Source of the DNA: Pontivivens marinum
GTDB lineage: Bacteria > Pseudomonadota > Alphaproteobacteria > Rhodobacterales > Rhodobacteraceae
Direction: 5' to 3'
Assembly: GCF_900231835.1 (NCBI RefSeq)
Contig: NZ_OCTN01000003.1
Coordinates: forward strand, 62,001 to 126,000
DNA length: 64,000 nt
The notes under the pieces are model-generated. The model saw nothing but the letters and a program-made list of their open reading frames with translations. It was not told where the DNA came from and made no database searches. Each line of letters begins with the position of its first letter. Within the stretch, counting starts at the first letter, position 1. Below are positions 37,090 through 46,163 of the stretch, piece by piece. The translations under genes and the position numbers were made by a program.

Positions 37090-38241
37090 ATGTCCAAATC
37101 TGTCGATCCGATATGCACGCCAGCGCCCGATGGGCCGCCTGACCTGCGCGCAAATGCGCCGGTGCCGTTGCCACTTCATCTGGCACAGGCGGTTTTTCAA
37201 CCCGGTTTGCAGCTGGATGAACAGATGGACATGCTCGACGCGATGCTGCGCGGCATTGATCGCTGGCGGGCATCCCCCCTGCAACGTGACCCCAATACCA
37301 GCGTGACCTTGTGGTCCGAGGGATCGACCCAGTTGCGCGATTACGGCAACGGTCAGGGAAAGCCCCTGCTGGTGCTGCCCTCACTGATAAATCGCGCCTA
37401 TATTCTGGATATCACCGCCGAACGCTCATTCCTGCGGGCATTGGCGGCGAATGGATATCGCCCGCTGCTGCTGGATTGGGGTGTGCCGGGAAATACGGAA
37501 AAGGTGCTGTCACTCGCCGATTACGCCGATACGCGCCTGCGCCCTGCATTGGCGATTACCCGCGTTTTAGGCGGTGGGCCCGTTCCAGTGATAGGCTATT
37601 GCATGGGCGGCGCGTTGGCCGTGGCCGCAGCGGCACGGCGGCCAGATGATATTCGCGCGCTTGTCACACTGGGCACGCCATGGAACTGCGCCATCTCCTC
37701 ACCCGTGACGCGCATGTTACAGGACAGCGCCCGCCCGCAATTGCCCACGATGCGCGCCCTGTTTCGCAGTGCGGCGCAGACCTTTGGCGTTGTGCCCTCG
37801 GATATCATGCAGGCGCTATTTGCGATGCTGGACCCCGGCTTGGCCCGCCGGAAATTTGCGCGATTTTCGCAGATGGACAAAACCTCGCCCGAGGCAGCTC
37901 TGTTCATCGCGGTTGAGGATTGGCTGAACGATCCGGTTCCCGTCGCCCCCCGCGTGGCGGAGGAGGTTTTGGTGGACTGGCACGTTTCCAACACCCTGCA
38001 TAACGGGCAATGGTCGTTGCTGGGCGGGGCCGTACAGCCTGAGCATATAACCTGCCCAACATTAAGTTTTTGCGCGACAAATGACCTGATCGCACCACCT
38101 GATAACGCCGAGGCCCTGCCCCGTGCCATTCCACATGCGCGTATCCTGCGACCGGAAACTGGGCATGTTGGAATGATAGTTGGATCAAAAGTTGCGCAAT
38201 CTACGCTGGCCCCATTACATAAGTTTCTACAAGAGGTCTAA
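37090..38241 (+). CDS. phaC: Short PHA synthase-like alpha/beta hydrolase (PhaC family)
   Basis: 383 aa from the ATG at 37090; an in-frame ATG at 37069 is also possible, neither having a strong ribosome site. The catalytic Cys is in GYCMGG (PHA synthase lipase-like box), the Asp in ATNDLIAPP and the His in TGHVGMIVGS, all as in PhaC. Length is that of class III PhaC subunits, not the roughly 600 aa of the class I enzyme common in Rhodobacterales, yet no phaE partner is adjacent. It sits between phaR and phaAB, so a role in making PHB is likely. A larger phaC may exist elsewhere. Confidence 0.75.
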   Translation: MSKSVDPICTPAPDGPPDLRANAPVPLPLHLAQAVFQPGLQLDEQMDMLDAMLRGIDRWRASPLQRDPNTSVTLWSEGSTQLRDYGNGQGKPLLVLPSLINRAYILDITAERSFLRALAANGYRPLLLDWGVPGNTEKVLSLADYADTRLRPALAITRVLGGGPVPVIGYCMGGALAVAAAARRPDDIRALVTLGTPWNCAISSPVTRMLQDSARPQLPTMRALFRSAAQTFGVVPSDIMQALFAMLDPGLARRKFARFSQMDKTSPEAALFIAVEDWLNDPVPVAPRVAEEVLVDWHVSNTLHNGQWSLLGGAVQPEHITCPTLSFCATNDLIAPPDNAEALPRAIPHARILRPETGHVGMIVGSKVAQSTLAPLHKFLQEV

Positions 38242-38260
38242 AAAGATCCATGTTTACAGG

Positions 38261-38296
38261 TGCAATTCGCACATACCCCTTTTACGCTGCGCCGCA
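38261..38296. promoter_or_regulatory. Candidate PhaR sites upstream of phaA
   Basis: TGCGCCGCA (38288-38296) repeats the TGC-N3-GCA pattern seen upstream of phaC, and TGCAATTCGCA (38261-38271) is a TGC-N5-GCA variant. Both fall in the 80-base gap before phaA. Confidence 0.45.
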
Positions 38297-38321
38297 ATAA
38301 AAGAGAGATTGGGAGAGATAC

Positions 38322-39497
38322 ATGACTAATGTCGTCATCGCCGCTGCTGGCCGTACCGCCGTCGGCTCCTTCAACGGCTCATTTGCCAACACACCCGCCC
38401 ACGATTTGGGCACGGCTGTGATCAAGGGGGTTCTGGAGCGCGCCGGCGTCGAAGCTGGTGAGGTCTCCGAAACCATTCTGGGTCAGGTCCTTACCGCCGC
38501 TCAGGGTCAGAACCCCGCCCGTCAGGCACATATTAATGCGGGCCTTCCCAAGGAAGCGTCGGCATGGGGCATCAATCAGGTTTGCGGGTCCGGCCTGCGC
38601 GCCGTCGCACTGGGTGCGCAACACGTCATTTTGGGCGATGCGGATATCGTGATCGCCGGTGGTCAGGAAAGCATGAGCCTGTCCCAGCATTCCGCTCATA
38701 TGCGCGCTGGCACCAAGATGGGCGATATGAAATTCATCGACACCATGATCCGCGACGGCCTGTGGGATGCCTTTAACGGCTACCACATGGGCCAAACGGC
38801 GGAGAATGTTGCAAACCAGTGGCAGATTTCCCGCGATCAGCAGGATGAATTTGCCGTCGGTTCACAGAACAAGGCCGAAGCCGCGCAAAAGGCTGGTAAG
38901 TTCGCGGATGAAATCATCCCCTTCACGGTGAAATCCCGTCGCAGCGAAACCATTGTGGATCAGGACGAATATATCCGTCATGGCGCCACGATGGAGGCGA
39001 TGCAGAAACTGCATCCTGCCTTTACCAAGGATGGCTCGGTCACTGCGGCGAACGCATCCGGCCTGAACGATGGTGCGGCAGCGACCCTGTTGATGAGCGC
39101 GGATAACGCCTCGCGTCGCGGCATTACGCCTCTGGCACGAATCGCATCCTATGCCACCGCTGGTCTGGACCCGTCGATCATGGGCGTTGGTCCGGTTTAT
39201 GCCAGCCGCAAGGCACTGGAAAAGGCCGGTTGGTCCGTCGATGATCTGGATCTGGTTGAGGCAAACGAAGCCTTCGCCGCACAGGCCTGCGCCGTGAACA
39301 AGGAGCTGGGCTGGGATCCGGCAATCGTAAACGTAAACGGCGGCGCAATCGCCATCGGCCACCCGATCGGTGCGTCCGGCTGTCGCGTGCTGAACACCTT
39401 GCTGTTCGAAATGCAGCGTCGTGATGCGAAAAAGGGCCTCGCAACCCTGTGCATCGGCGGCGGCATGGGTGTTGCCATGTGCGTTGAGCGCGATTGA
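38322..39497 (+). CDS. phaA: Acetyl-CoA acetyltransferase (PhaA)
   Basis: 391 aa. Condenses two acetyl-CoA to acetoacetyl-CoA, first step of PHB synthesis. Catalytic C88 in [10 protein letters not shown], His in GHPIGASG and the second Cys in CIGGGMG are present. A GGGAGAG ribosome site precedes the ATG. It is followed by phaB after 65 bases. Confidence 0.94.
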   Translation: MTNVVIAAAGRTAVGSFNGSFANTPAHDLGTAVIKGVLERAGVEAGEVSETILGQVLTAAQGQNPARQAHINAGLPKEASAWGINQVCGSGLRAVALGAQHVILGDADIVIAGGQESMSLSQHSAHMRAGTKMGDMKFIDTMIRDGLWDAFNGYHMGQTAENVANQWQISRDQQDEFAVGSQNKAEAAQKAGKFADEIIPFTVKSRRSETIVDQDEYIRHGATMEAMQKLHPAFTKDGSVTAANASGLNDGAAATLLMSADNASRRGITPLARIASYATAGLDPSIMGVGPVYASRKALEKAGWSVDDLDLVEANEAFAAQACAVNKELGWDPAIVNVNGGAIAIGHPIGASGCRVLNTLLFEMQRRDAKKGLATLCIGGGMGVAMCVERD

Positions 39498-39507
39498 TCA
39501 GTTGACC

Positions 39508-39529
39508 GGAGGGGCCGAACGGTCCCTCC
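39508..39529 (+). repeat. Hairpin between phaA and phaB
   Basis: Inverted repeat GGAGGGGCCG/CGGTCCCTCC with only two bases between arms, no T-run. It probably shapes processing or stability of the phaAB mRNA rather than ending transcription. Confidence 0.5.
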
Positions 39530-39562
39530 TACTCCCCCCAACTAGGTATGAGAGGAAACAAC

Positions 39563-40285
39563 ATGGCAAGAGTGGCAGTAGTCACCGGCGGATCCCGCGG
39601 TATCGGCGCAGCAATCGCAAAGGCGCTACAGGCGGCCGGTTGCGAAGTGGCAGCGACTTATGGCGGCAATGATGAGGCAGCAGCAGCCTTTACCGCAGAA
39701 ACCGGCATCAAGACCTATAAATGGTCAGTTGGCGATTACGAGGCCTGCACCGCCGGCATCGCGCAGATTGAGGCGGATCTGGGCCCCATCGACATTCTCG
39801 TGAACAACGCAGGCATCACCCGCGATGCCCCGTTCCACAAGATGACGCCCCAGCAATGGCATGACGTGATCGACACCAACCTGACCGGCGTTTTCAACAT
39901 GACGCACAATGTTTGGGGCGGCATGCGTGAGCGGAAATTCGGCCGCATTGTCACCATTTCGTCGATCAACGGTCAAAAGGGTCAGTTCGCGCAGGCAAAC
40001 TATGCCGCGTCCAAGGCGGGCGATATCGGCTTTACCAAATCGCTGGCACAGGAGGGCGCACGCGCTGGCATCACCGTCAACGTCGTCGCCCCCGGTTACA
40101 TCGCCACCGACATGGTTATGGCCGTGCCTGAGAAGGTCCGCGACAGCATCATCAGCCAGATCCCCGTTGGGCGTTTGGGTGAGGCAGAGGAAATCGCGCG
40201 TTGCGTTGCCTTCCTGACCTCGGACGATGCGGGCTTCGTCACAGGCTCGACCATCACGGCGAATGGCGGCCAGTACTTCACCTGA
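39563..40285 (+). CDS. phaB: Acetoacetyl-CoA reductase
   Basis: 240 aa from the ATG at 39563, with GAGAGGAAA upstream. NADPH-dependent short-chain dehydrogenase giving (R)-3-hydroxybutyryl-CoA. TGGSRGIG (cofactor), NNAG, the catalytic Ser in VTISSINGQKG and YAASK with Tyr/Lys are intact. The SSINGQKGQFGQ-like loop is the PhaB hallmark that separates it from FabG. It ends the pha operon. Confidence 0.94.
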   Translation: MARVAVVTGGSRGIGAAIAKALQAAGCEVAATYGGNDEAAAAFTAETGIKTYKWSVGDYEACTAGIAQIEADLGPIDILVNNAGITRDAPFHKMTPQQWHDVIDTNLTGVFNMTHNVWGGMRERKFGRIVTISSINGQKGQFAQANYAASKAGDIGFTKSLAQEGARAGITVNVVAPGYIATDMVMAVPEKVRDSIISQIPVGRLGEAEEIARCVAFLTSDDAGFVTGSTITANGGQYFT

Positions 40286-40309
40286 TTTGGCCTAAAGCTC
40301 CAATATCAG

Positions 40310-40341
40310 AACGGCCCGGAACATATGCTCCGGGCCGTTTT
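40310..40341 (+). terminator. Intrinsic terminator of the phaAB operon
   Basis: 11-bp perfect stem AACGGCCCGGA/TCCGGGCCGTT with loop ACATATGC, running into TTTT. 24 bases after the phaB stop. Confidence 0.9.
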
Positions 40342-40495
40342 GCGTCCCTGATCTGCGGATTTAGCCACGATTGGCTGGTTGCGAGATGCACGAACCCAAT
40401 CATTGGTCAAGGATCGACGCTCAACTCGGATTCATGCTCTTGGCGCGCCCCCAACACAGGCATATCGTCCATCCGATTCGAGGGAGATCGGAACA

Positions 40496-41239
40496 ATGCG
40501 CATCGGCATTCTAGAAACGGGTGAAATTTCAGGCGAGCTGGCCGACAAGCATGGCTCGTACCCGCCCATGTTTCAGCGCCTACTGGATGCTGCTGATGGC
40601 GATCTGACCTATCAGGTTTACAGTGTCGTGCGCGGCGAAATGCCCGAAGGCACCAATCACGTTGACGGCTGGATCATCACCGGATCACGGCACGGCGTTT
40701 ACGATGCGCTGCCATGGATGGAACCGCTCAAGCAATTCTTGCGCGATTGCCTTGCCGCCAAGGTTCCCGTGATCGGCGTGTGTTTTGGCCACCAAATTCT
40801 GGCCGAGGCGATGGGCGGCACCGTCGTCAAATCCGATCGCGGTTGGGGCGTGGGCGTGCACACCTATGACGTGGTGAAACAGCCCCGCTGGATGCAGGGC
40901 GTTGGCCCAACCTTTGCCACCCGCGCTTTGCATCAGGATCAGGTGACCGTCTTGCCGCCAGAGACGACGGTATTAGCGAGGTCGAATTTCTGCGAATATG
41001 CCGCGCTGGCCTATGGCGATGCCGAGGCCCCGCTGGCGATTTCCGTGCAGGCACACCCCGAATTCAACGCCGATTTTGTCGAGGATATCGTGCGCACCCG
41101 AATTGGCGCTGCCATCCCGCAGGATGTGGGTGAGGCTGCGCTGAGATCGCTCGACCAACCCGTTCATAATGCGGATTGGGCGCGCTGGATGATCCAATAC
41201 TTGCGCGATGCATCAGCAAGGCGCCTAGCGCAGGCGTAA
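40496..41239 (+). CDS. Class I glutamine amidotransferase-like protein
   Basis: 247 aa from the ATG at 40496, with GAGGGAGA upstream. A stand-alone GATase1 domain: nucleophile Cys in GVCFGHQILAEAMGG and the His-Glu pair in QAHPEF. The DGWIITGSRHGVYD stretch matches the GMP-synthase-like/GuaA-type family of single-domain amidotransferases. The amide acceptor is unknown; related proteins act on gamma-glutamyl compounds. The 150 bases between the pha terminator and this gene show nothing else. Confidence 0.82.
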   Translation: MRIGILETGEISGELADKHGSYPPMFQRLLDAADGDLTYQVYSVVRGEMPEGTNHVDGWIITGSRHGVYDALPWMEPLKQFLRDCLAAKVPVIGVCFGHQILAEAMGGTVVKSDRGWGVGVHTYDVVKQPRWMQGVGPTFATRALHQDQVTVLPPETTVLARSNFCEYAALAYGDAEAPLAISVQAHPEFNADFVEDIVRTRIGAAIPQDVGEAALRSLDQPVHNADWARWMIQYLRDASARRLAQA

Positions 41240-41242
41240 TCA

Positions 41243-41273
41243 CCGGCGGGGCGGTCATAACCGCCCACGCCGG
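41243..41273. terminator. Strong hairpin between convergent genes
   Basis: 13-bp stem (CCGGCG + GGGCGGT paired with ACCGCCC + CGCCGG, one bulged A) and loop CATA, between the amidotransferase and YdcH genes. No T-run on either strand. Confidence 0.6.
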
Positions 41274-41288
41274 ATCAGGGCGTTGAGT

Positions 41289-41453
41289 CTAGGAAGACAG
41301 GCGGCTGATTTCCTCCTTCAACCGCAGCTTCTCCCGCTTCATTTCGGCAATTTGCAAATCATCGGAGGCGAGGCTTCGCTGTTCCGATTCGATCGTCTGG
41401 GACAGGGTGGCGTGCTTTTTCTGAAGCGCGCTGACATGCGAGGAAACGCTCAT
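41289..41453 (-). CDS. YdcH / DUF465 small coiled-coil protein
   Basis: 54 aa from the ATG at 41453, with GGAAGGAG upstream. All helix: HVSALQKKHATLSQTI, then MKREKLRLKEEI, the DUF465 pattern (HxxLxxxHxxLxxxI ... KKxKLxLKDEI). Function unknown; widely conserved in proteobacteria. Confidence 0.85.
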   Translation of the reverse strand: MSVSSHVSALQKKHATLSQTIESEQRSLASDDLQIAEMKREKLRLKEEISRLSS

Positions 41454-41544
41454 TCGTGGGGTACTCCTTCCATCCAGATTGCAGTACCCACATTGCGCCA
41501 CAGAAAATCTGCGTTGTCATGTCTGGTTTTTCACGCAATTTTCC

Positions 41545-42303
41545 CTATATTGCGCCGAGTGTTAGGGGATTTGCGTCTCGCAAAACGGCGGTGGCCGTCG
41601 GCGTGAAATGCGCCACATCCCCCGGATGCGTATCCCCCTCATGCACGACCACAGGCGGCAGCAATCGCAGCGGGCCGCGCGCGCCCTTGATGGCATGCAC
41701 AATAACGCGGTCGGCGGCACGGCCACTGCGCGATGCCAGCGGCTGGATCAAAATGCCACCTGCGCGCCCGTCCAGCGGGGCCAACATATCGGCCAGCCGG
41801 TCGGTGCGGTTAATCATGCTGAACGTACCGCGATGGCGCAGGCGACGCAGGGCGGCGTCGATCCATGTGGCCAGCGGCGTATCCTCGACATGGGCGGTAC
41901 CACGACCGGCATCTGTGGGGCGGACCGCGCCCTGAGCGGCGTAAAAAGGAGGATTCGCAATAACGTGATCGAAACTGCGCGAGCGCAACTCAGCCGGACT
42001 ACGGGCCAGATCACCGACAAACACCTCGGAACCTACGGGCAAATTTCGGCGGGCCAGTTCCGCATAGGGTTCTTGCAGTTCCAACCCCGCCAGCGTCAGT
42101 CCGCCAACCCGTGTGGACAGACACGCCAATGCGGTCCCTGCGCCGCAGCCTAGCTCCAGCACGCTATCGCCTTGTTTTGCGGGGCAACTTGCCGCCAACC
42201 ATACCGGGTCCGTAGCGGCGCGATATCCGCGACGCGGTTGCCAAATATGCAACCGACCGCCCAGAAAGGCATCGTAGGTCAGGTCGGCGGCGGCAAAGCT
42301 CAC
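41545..42303 (-). CDS. N6-adenine methyltransferase, tRNA1(Val)-like (TrmN6/YfiC family)
   Basis: 252 aa from a GTG start overlapping the stop of the DUF2007 gene as GTGA. Rossmann methyltransferase with SAM motif LELGCGAGTALACL and catalytic NPPFY, the signature of N6-adenine (or N5-glutamine) methyltransferases. TYDAFLGGRLHIWQPRRGYR at the start is typical of the alphaproteobacterial YfiC group, which methylates A37 of tRNA-Val. The exact tRNA target is inferred. Confidence 0.82.
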   Translation of the reverse strand: MSFAAADLTYDAFLGGRLHIWQPRRGYRAATDPVWLAASCPAKQGDSVLELGCGAGTALACLSTRVGGLTLAGLELQEPYAELARRNLPVGSEVFVGDLARSPAELRSRSFDHVIANPPFYAAQGAVRPTDAGRGTAHVEDTPLATWIDAALRRLRHRGTFSMINRTDRLADMLAPLDGRAGGILIQPLASRSGRAADRVIVHAIKGARGPLRLLPPVVVHEGDTHPGDVAHFTPTATAVLRDANPLTLGAI

Positions 42304-42527
42304 CTCGGGCGGCTCACTTCGATGTCATTATCGGACAGGATAGCGCGGGCACGAAACGCATTCGCACGCGCCACCAACATGCGACGTGGCAGCACACCAA
42401 TGGATCCTTCGAGCACACTCATATGGACGTCCATGACGAAGCTGTCTATTTCTTCACCACGTAACAACGCCTCTGCGAAGCTGAGCGTAACCGGATCGTT
42501 CGTTCGTAGTATTTCTTCCATGCGCAT
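42300..42527 (-). CDS. DUF2007 domain-containing protein
   Basis: 75 aa from the ATG at 42527, chosen for AAGGGC eight bases upstream (a second ATG lies two codons later). MEEILRTNDPVTLSFAEALLRGEEID followed by SVLEGSIGVLPRRMLV matches DUF2007, a putative signal-transducing, small-ligand-binding fold related to PII-like proteins. Function unknown. Translationally coupled to the methyltransferase gene. Confidence 0.85.
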   Translation of the reverse strand: MRMEEILRTNDPVTLSFAEALLRGEEIDSFVMDVHMSVLEGSIGVLPRRMLVARANAFRARAILSDNDIEVSRPR

Positions 42528-42589
42528 GGGTGTAGCCCTTGCCCCTTTCGTCGTCGAGTCCTCTGACCGGCCTGTGACAGGATAGTGAA

Positions 42590-43567
42590 TTGACCACCCC
42601 AATCGCCCGCCTACAGACGCTGCTTGAAACACGGATGAACGCCGTAAACACCATGATTGCCACTCGGATGGAGAGCGAGAACGCCCCCCGCATCCCCGAG
42701 GTAACCGCCCATCTGATCGGCGCAGGCGGCAAACGTGTGCGCCCGCTGCTGACCTTGGCTGCGGCGGGGCTGTATGATTACGACGGTGAGCATGACGTAA
42801 AGCTGGCCGCGACGGTTGAGTTCATTCACACCGCCACCCTGCTGCATGATGATGTCGTGGATGAAAGCGATCAGCGGCGCGGGCGGCCCACGGCGAACCT
42901 GCTATGGGACAACCAATCCAGCGTTCTGGTCGGGGATTACCTGTTCGCCCGCTCGTTCCAGTTGATGGTTGAGGCAGGCAGCCTGCGCGTGCTGGATATC
43001 CTCGCCAATGCGTCCGCCGTCATCGCGGAGGGGGAGGTGCTGCAACTTTCCGTCTCACGCAATCTCGGCACGCCTGAGGAAACCTATATCCGCGTCATTC
43101 GTGGCAAAACCGCCGCCCTGTTCGCCGCCGCAACCGAAGTTGGCGCGCTGGTCGCCGGTGCGTCCGAGGATGACATCACCGCCCTGCGCGATTACGGCGA
43201 TGCGCTGGGGATTGCGTTCCAGATTGCGGATGACCTGCTGGACCTGACCGGCGAGGAGATCGGCAAGAATACCGGCGACGACCTGCGAGAGGGCAAACTG
43301 ACCATGCCCGTCATCCGCGCCATTGCCGTCGCCGATGCCGAGGAGCGCGTGTTCTGGGAGCGCCTGATCGCCCGTGGCCGTTATCAGGAGGGTGATCTGG
43401 AGATAGCGCTGGCGATCTTCAACCGCCGCGGCATTCTGGACAGCGTGCGCAAAACCGCGTTCGACTATGTGGCACAGGCGCAGGCCTGCCTGAAGGATTT
43501 GCCCGACAACGCAATTCGGGCCGAGATGCACGACCTAGCCGAATTCGTCGTCGCACGCCTGCGTTAA
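42590..43567 (+). CDS. ispB: Polyprenyl diphosphate synthase (ubiquinone side chain)
   Basis: 325 aa from a TTG start at 42590; no in-frame ATG lies before residue 16. Trans-prenyltransferase with the first Asp-rich motif LLHDDVVDES and second DDLLDLTGE, GGKRVRPLL and the GKT/KLTMP motifs. In this group it makes the C45-C50 tail of ubiquinone (usually Q10). Chain length cannot be fixed by eye. Divergent from DUF2007; convergent with ispE with a 4-base overlap. Confidence 0.9.
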   Translation: MTTPIARLQTLLETRMNAVNTMIATRMESENAPRIPEVTAHLIGAGGKRVRPLLTLAAAGLYDYDGEHDVKLAATVEFIHTATLLHDDVVDESDQRRGRPTANLLWDNQSSVLVGDYLFARSFQLMVEAGSLRVLDILANASAVIAEGEVLQLSVSRNLGTPEETYIRVIRGKTAALFAAATEVGALVAGASEDDITALRDYGDALGIAFQIADDLLDLTGEEIGKNTGDDLREGKLTMPVIRAIAVADAEERVFWERLIARGRYQEGDLEIALAIFNRRGILDSVRKTAFDYVAQAQACLKDLPDNAIRAEMHDLAEFVVARLR

Positions 43568-44385
43568 TCGCGGCGCAGCGGGGCCGCAGCGACCCACCAG
43601 TCGGGGTGCCCCGCGCGCAATCGATCGGCGGCGCGCCGTGCTGCGGCCTCATTTGGATACAGTCCAAAGCAGGTCGCGCCGGAACCGGACATCCGCGCCA
43701 GCGCAGCATCGCGGCCCAGTTCGGTCAGAGCATCGCGGATTACCGGCGCGACCTGACAGGCCGGTTCCTGCAAGTCATTGCGCTGCTGACCTAGCCAAGT
43801 CGTAAACCCATCGAAATCCGCAAAGCTATCAGGCAATTCCATCGGCGGGTTATCTGCCGTTTCGAGCGCCCGAAACACAGCTGGCGTTGAAACACCCACA
43901 CCGGGATTGACCAAAACCACCCAACAGGGCGGCAAATCAGGCACCGCCTCCAGCACCTCTCCAATGCCGCGCATCCGTGCCGTGCGTGAGGCAAGGCAGA
44001 CCGGAACATCCGCTCCCAAAACCTGCAAACTGCGCGCATCGGGCAAGGTATCGACCATGGCCCGCACGGTCGCAGCAGCATCCGCAGAACCGCCCCCGAT
44101 GCCTGAGGACACCGGCAAAACCTTGGTCAACCGGATCGCGCCCACCGCGCCAACATGCGCCGCCGCGCGCAGCACCAGATTATCCGGCGCAACGCTAAGC
44201 CCCTGCGCAAAGGGGCCGTCAATTGTCAGCGATACCTCCGCCGCTGGCGTTACCTCGATAACGTCGCCAACCTCAGCGAACACAACCAAGCTATCCAGCA
44301 GATGCAGCCCGTCAGGCCGACGGCCCGTGACGTGCAATGTCAGGTTAATCTTGGCCCGCGCGAGGTGCCGATTGCTATGGGTCAC
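43564..44385 (-). CDS. ispE: 4-diphosphocytidyl-2-C-methyl-D-erythritol kinase
   Basis: 273 aa from a GTG start that overlaps the TPR gene stop as GTGA. GHMP kinase of the non-mevalonate isoprenoid pathway. ARAKINLTLHVTGRRPDGLHLLDS at the N-terminus, the ATP loop LPVSSGIGGGSADAAAT and MSGSGATCFGLY at the C-terminus are present. Its product feeds the neighbouring IspB. Confidence 0.92.
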   Translation of the reverse strand: MTHSNRHLARAKINLTLHVTGRRPDGLHLLDSLVVFAEVGDVIEVTPAAEVSLTIDGPFAQGLSVAPDNLVLRAAAHVGAVGAIRLTKVLPVSSGIGGGSADAAATVRAMVDTLPDARSLQVLGADVPVCLASRTARMRGIGEVLEAVPDLPPCWVVLVNPGVGVSTPAVFRALETADNPPMELPDSFADFDGFTTWLGQQRNDLQEPACQVAPVIRDALTELGRDAALARMSGSGATCFGLYPNEAAARRAADRLRAGHPDWWVAAAPLRRD

Positions 44386-46061
44386 TGCGCGGTCGCGGCT
44401 TCTTCGCTCAACACAGCATCCAGCCCGACCTCGATCTTGCGGCGGATGCGGTCTTTCTCCTCGGGCGAGGGATCAAAGGAGAGAGCGCGCTTCCACTGAA
44501 ACTCCGCCTCGCGCTCGCGGCCCACGGCCCAATATACATCGCCCAAATGGTCGTTAATCAACGGATCAACGGGGGAAAGTTCAACCGCGCGCTCCATCGG
44601 CTCAACCGCCTCATCGAACCGCTCCATCCGGTACAGCACCCAGCCTAGCGAATCCGCGATATAGCCGTCATAGGGGCGGCGTTCGACCGCGCGGCGGATC
44701 ATGTCCAGAGCCTCGTCCAGATTACGGCGTTCCTCGACCAGCGAATATCCCAGATAATTCAGCACCAGCGCATTTTCCGGCTGCAACTGAAGCGCGTAGC
44801 GGAAATCAGCCTCGGCACGGGTCCAGTCGCCGCCATCGTGATAGGCAACACCGCGTTGGTAATAGATCAACCAATGCTGCGTCGTCGGCTCACCCAACAG
44901 CGCAATCGCTGCATCAAAGGCCGCAACGGCGTTTTCCGGTTGTTCGGCACGGCGCAGGGCATCGCCGTATAAATATTGCAAACGCATCGTGTCCGGATGA
45001 TCGGCAGCCAATTCAGCCAGTACAGTAATTGCATCGTCATCACGGCCATCATCGCCTAGGGCCTGCGCCCGGCCCAGCTCTGCCTCGATGAATTGTGGGG
45101 ACTGATCCGAAACCGCATCAAAGGCCTGTGTCGCCAGCGCGAATTGCCCCTGATTGTTCAGGATTTCAGCGACCAGCAACTGTGCCTCGGCCAAATCGGG
45201 CTGAACATGCGCGGCCAAACGCCCATAGACCAACGCGACATCTGCGCCCTCCTCACCCAGAACAGAGGCAAGGTCAAAGAACACCTCGGCCAGACCATCA
45301 CCACCGGATTTGACCAGATTAAACGTCACCTCATCCCCGTTGGCGATACGGTCGCGCAGCGCCTCGAAAGTTTGATCGCCAAATCCGGTGGCCAGCACGC
45401 TATCGGCCAGTTCCAGCGCGGCATCATCCTGACCACTGGCGGCCAGCAATTGCACCCGCGCCAGCGTGGATCGACGGTTCAGCCGAACGGGGCCGACATC
45501 GCTTTGCTCCAACCGCTGCGAGGCCTCAGCAACCTGACCATCCATCGCAAGGGCAAGCGCGGCGTGAAAGGCGCCGAAAACCTCGTAGGTTTCATTGCCC
45601 GACAGGGCGTCGAAAATATCCAGTGCTGCCGTGCGGTCGCCCAGTTCCAGCATCAACCACCCGCGGATCAGTTCAGCCAGCAGCGGCGTCATGCCCTGCT
45701 CACCCTGATCCAACCGCGCCAAGGCCCGCGCAGGATCGCCGCGCTGCACATCATTTGTCATCGCAACCAAGGCGGCGAACTGGTTTTCCGCATCCAGCGC
45801 CAGCAACCGATCCGCGATACTGGCTGCAACGGCGACATCCCCACGTGAAACCTGTGCCTGCATCGCCCGCTGCAACAGCCCGGGATTTTCAGCGTCGTAG
45901 CCAAGTGCGCGCGTGTAATACATCGCAGCCTGTTCGTGGTCATCATGCAGTTCTGCCTGCGTCGCCGCAAGGTATGAGCCTGATAAACTGCGTGCCTGCA
46001 CACTCGACATGCCACAGGTTGCCAAAACAGAGGCCAAGATGATTGCACTACGGAACGACAT
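44382..46061 (-). CDS. Secreted tetratricopeptide-repeat protein
   Basis: 559 aa with an N-terminal signal peptide (cleavage near CGMSSVQA-R). Around a dozen TPR-like helical pairs fill the protein; the clearest units are near 65-100, 340-375 and 405-500 (WTRAEADFRYALQLQPENALVLNYLGYS, split by a second copy). Such proteins scaffold periplasmic or outer-membrane complexes. No enzyme domain. Coupled to ispE by overlap, an arrangement seen in other Rhodobacterales. Confidence 0.85.
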   Translation of the reverse strand: MSFRSAIILASVLATCGMSSVQARSLSGSYLAATQAELHDDHEQAAMYYTRALGYDAENPGLLQRAMQAQVSRGDVAVAASIADRLLALDAENQFAALVAMTNDVQRGDPARALARLDQGEQGMTPLLAELIRGWLMLELGDRTAALDIFDALSGNETYEVFGAFHAALALAMDGQVAEASQRLEQSDVGPVRLNRRSTLARVQLLAASGQDDAALELADSVLATGFGDQTFEALRDRIANGDEVTFNLVKSGGDGLAEVFFDLASVLGEEGADVALVYGRLAAHVQPDLAEAQLLVAEILNNQGQFALATQAFDAVSDQSPQFIEAELGRAQALGDDGRDDDAITVLAELAADHPDTMRLQYLYGDALRRAEQPENAVAAFDAAIALLGEPTTQHWLIYYQRGVAYHDGGDWTRAEADFRYALQLQPENALVLNYLGYSLVEERRNLDEALDMIRRAVERRPYDGYIADSLGWVLYRMERFDEAVEPMERAVELSPVDPLINDHLGDVYWAVGREREAEFQWKRALSFDPSPEEKDRIRRKIEVGLDAVLSEEAATAQ

Positions 46062-46163
46062 ATTGGACCCTCGTAAAACTGATTATCGACACCCTATGCA
46101 CGTCGTTCGGGGAGGGCAACGCAACTTCCCGCTATCACTGCCAAATCCACGAAAGACCGCACC

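Noticed and set aside
37596-38129. 177-codon minus-strand frame inside the phaC-like gene
   Set aside because: The plus-strand frame has the intact Cys, Asp and His motifs; the minus frame has none.
40342-40495. Gap between the pha terminator and the amidotransferase gene considered for a hidden small gene
   Set aside because: Short frames there lack a ribosome site or family resemblance; only the ribosome site of the amidotransferase gene is clear.
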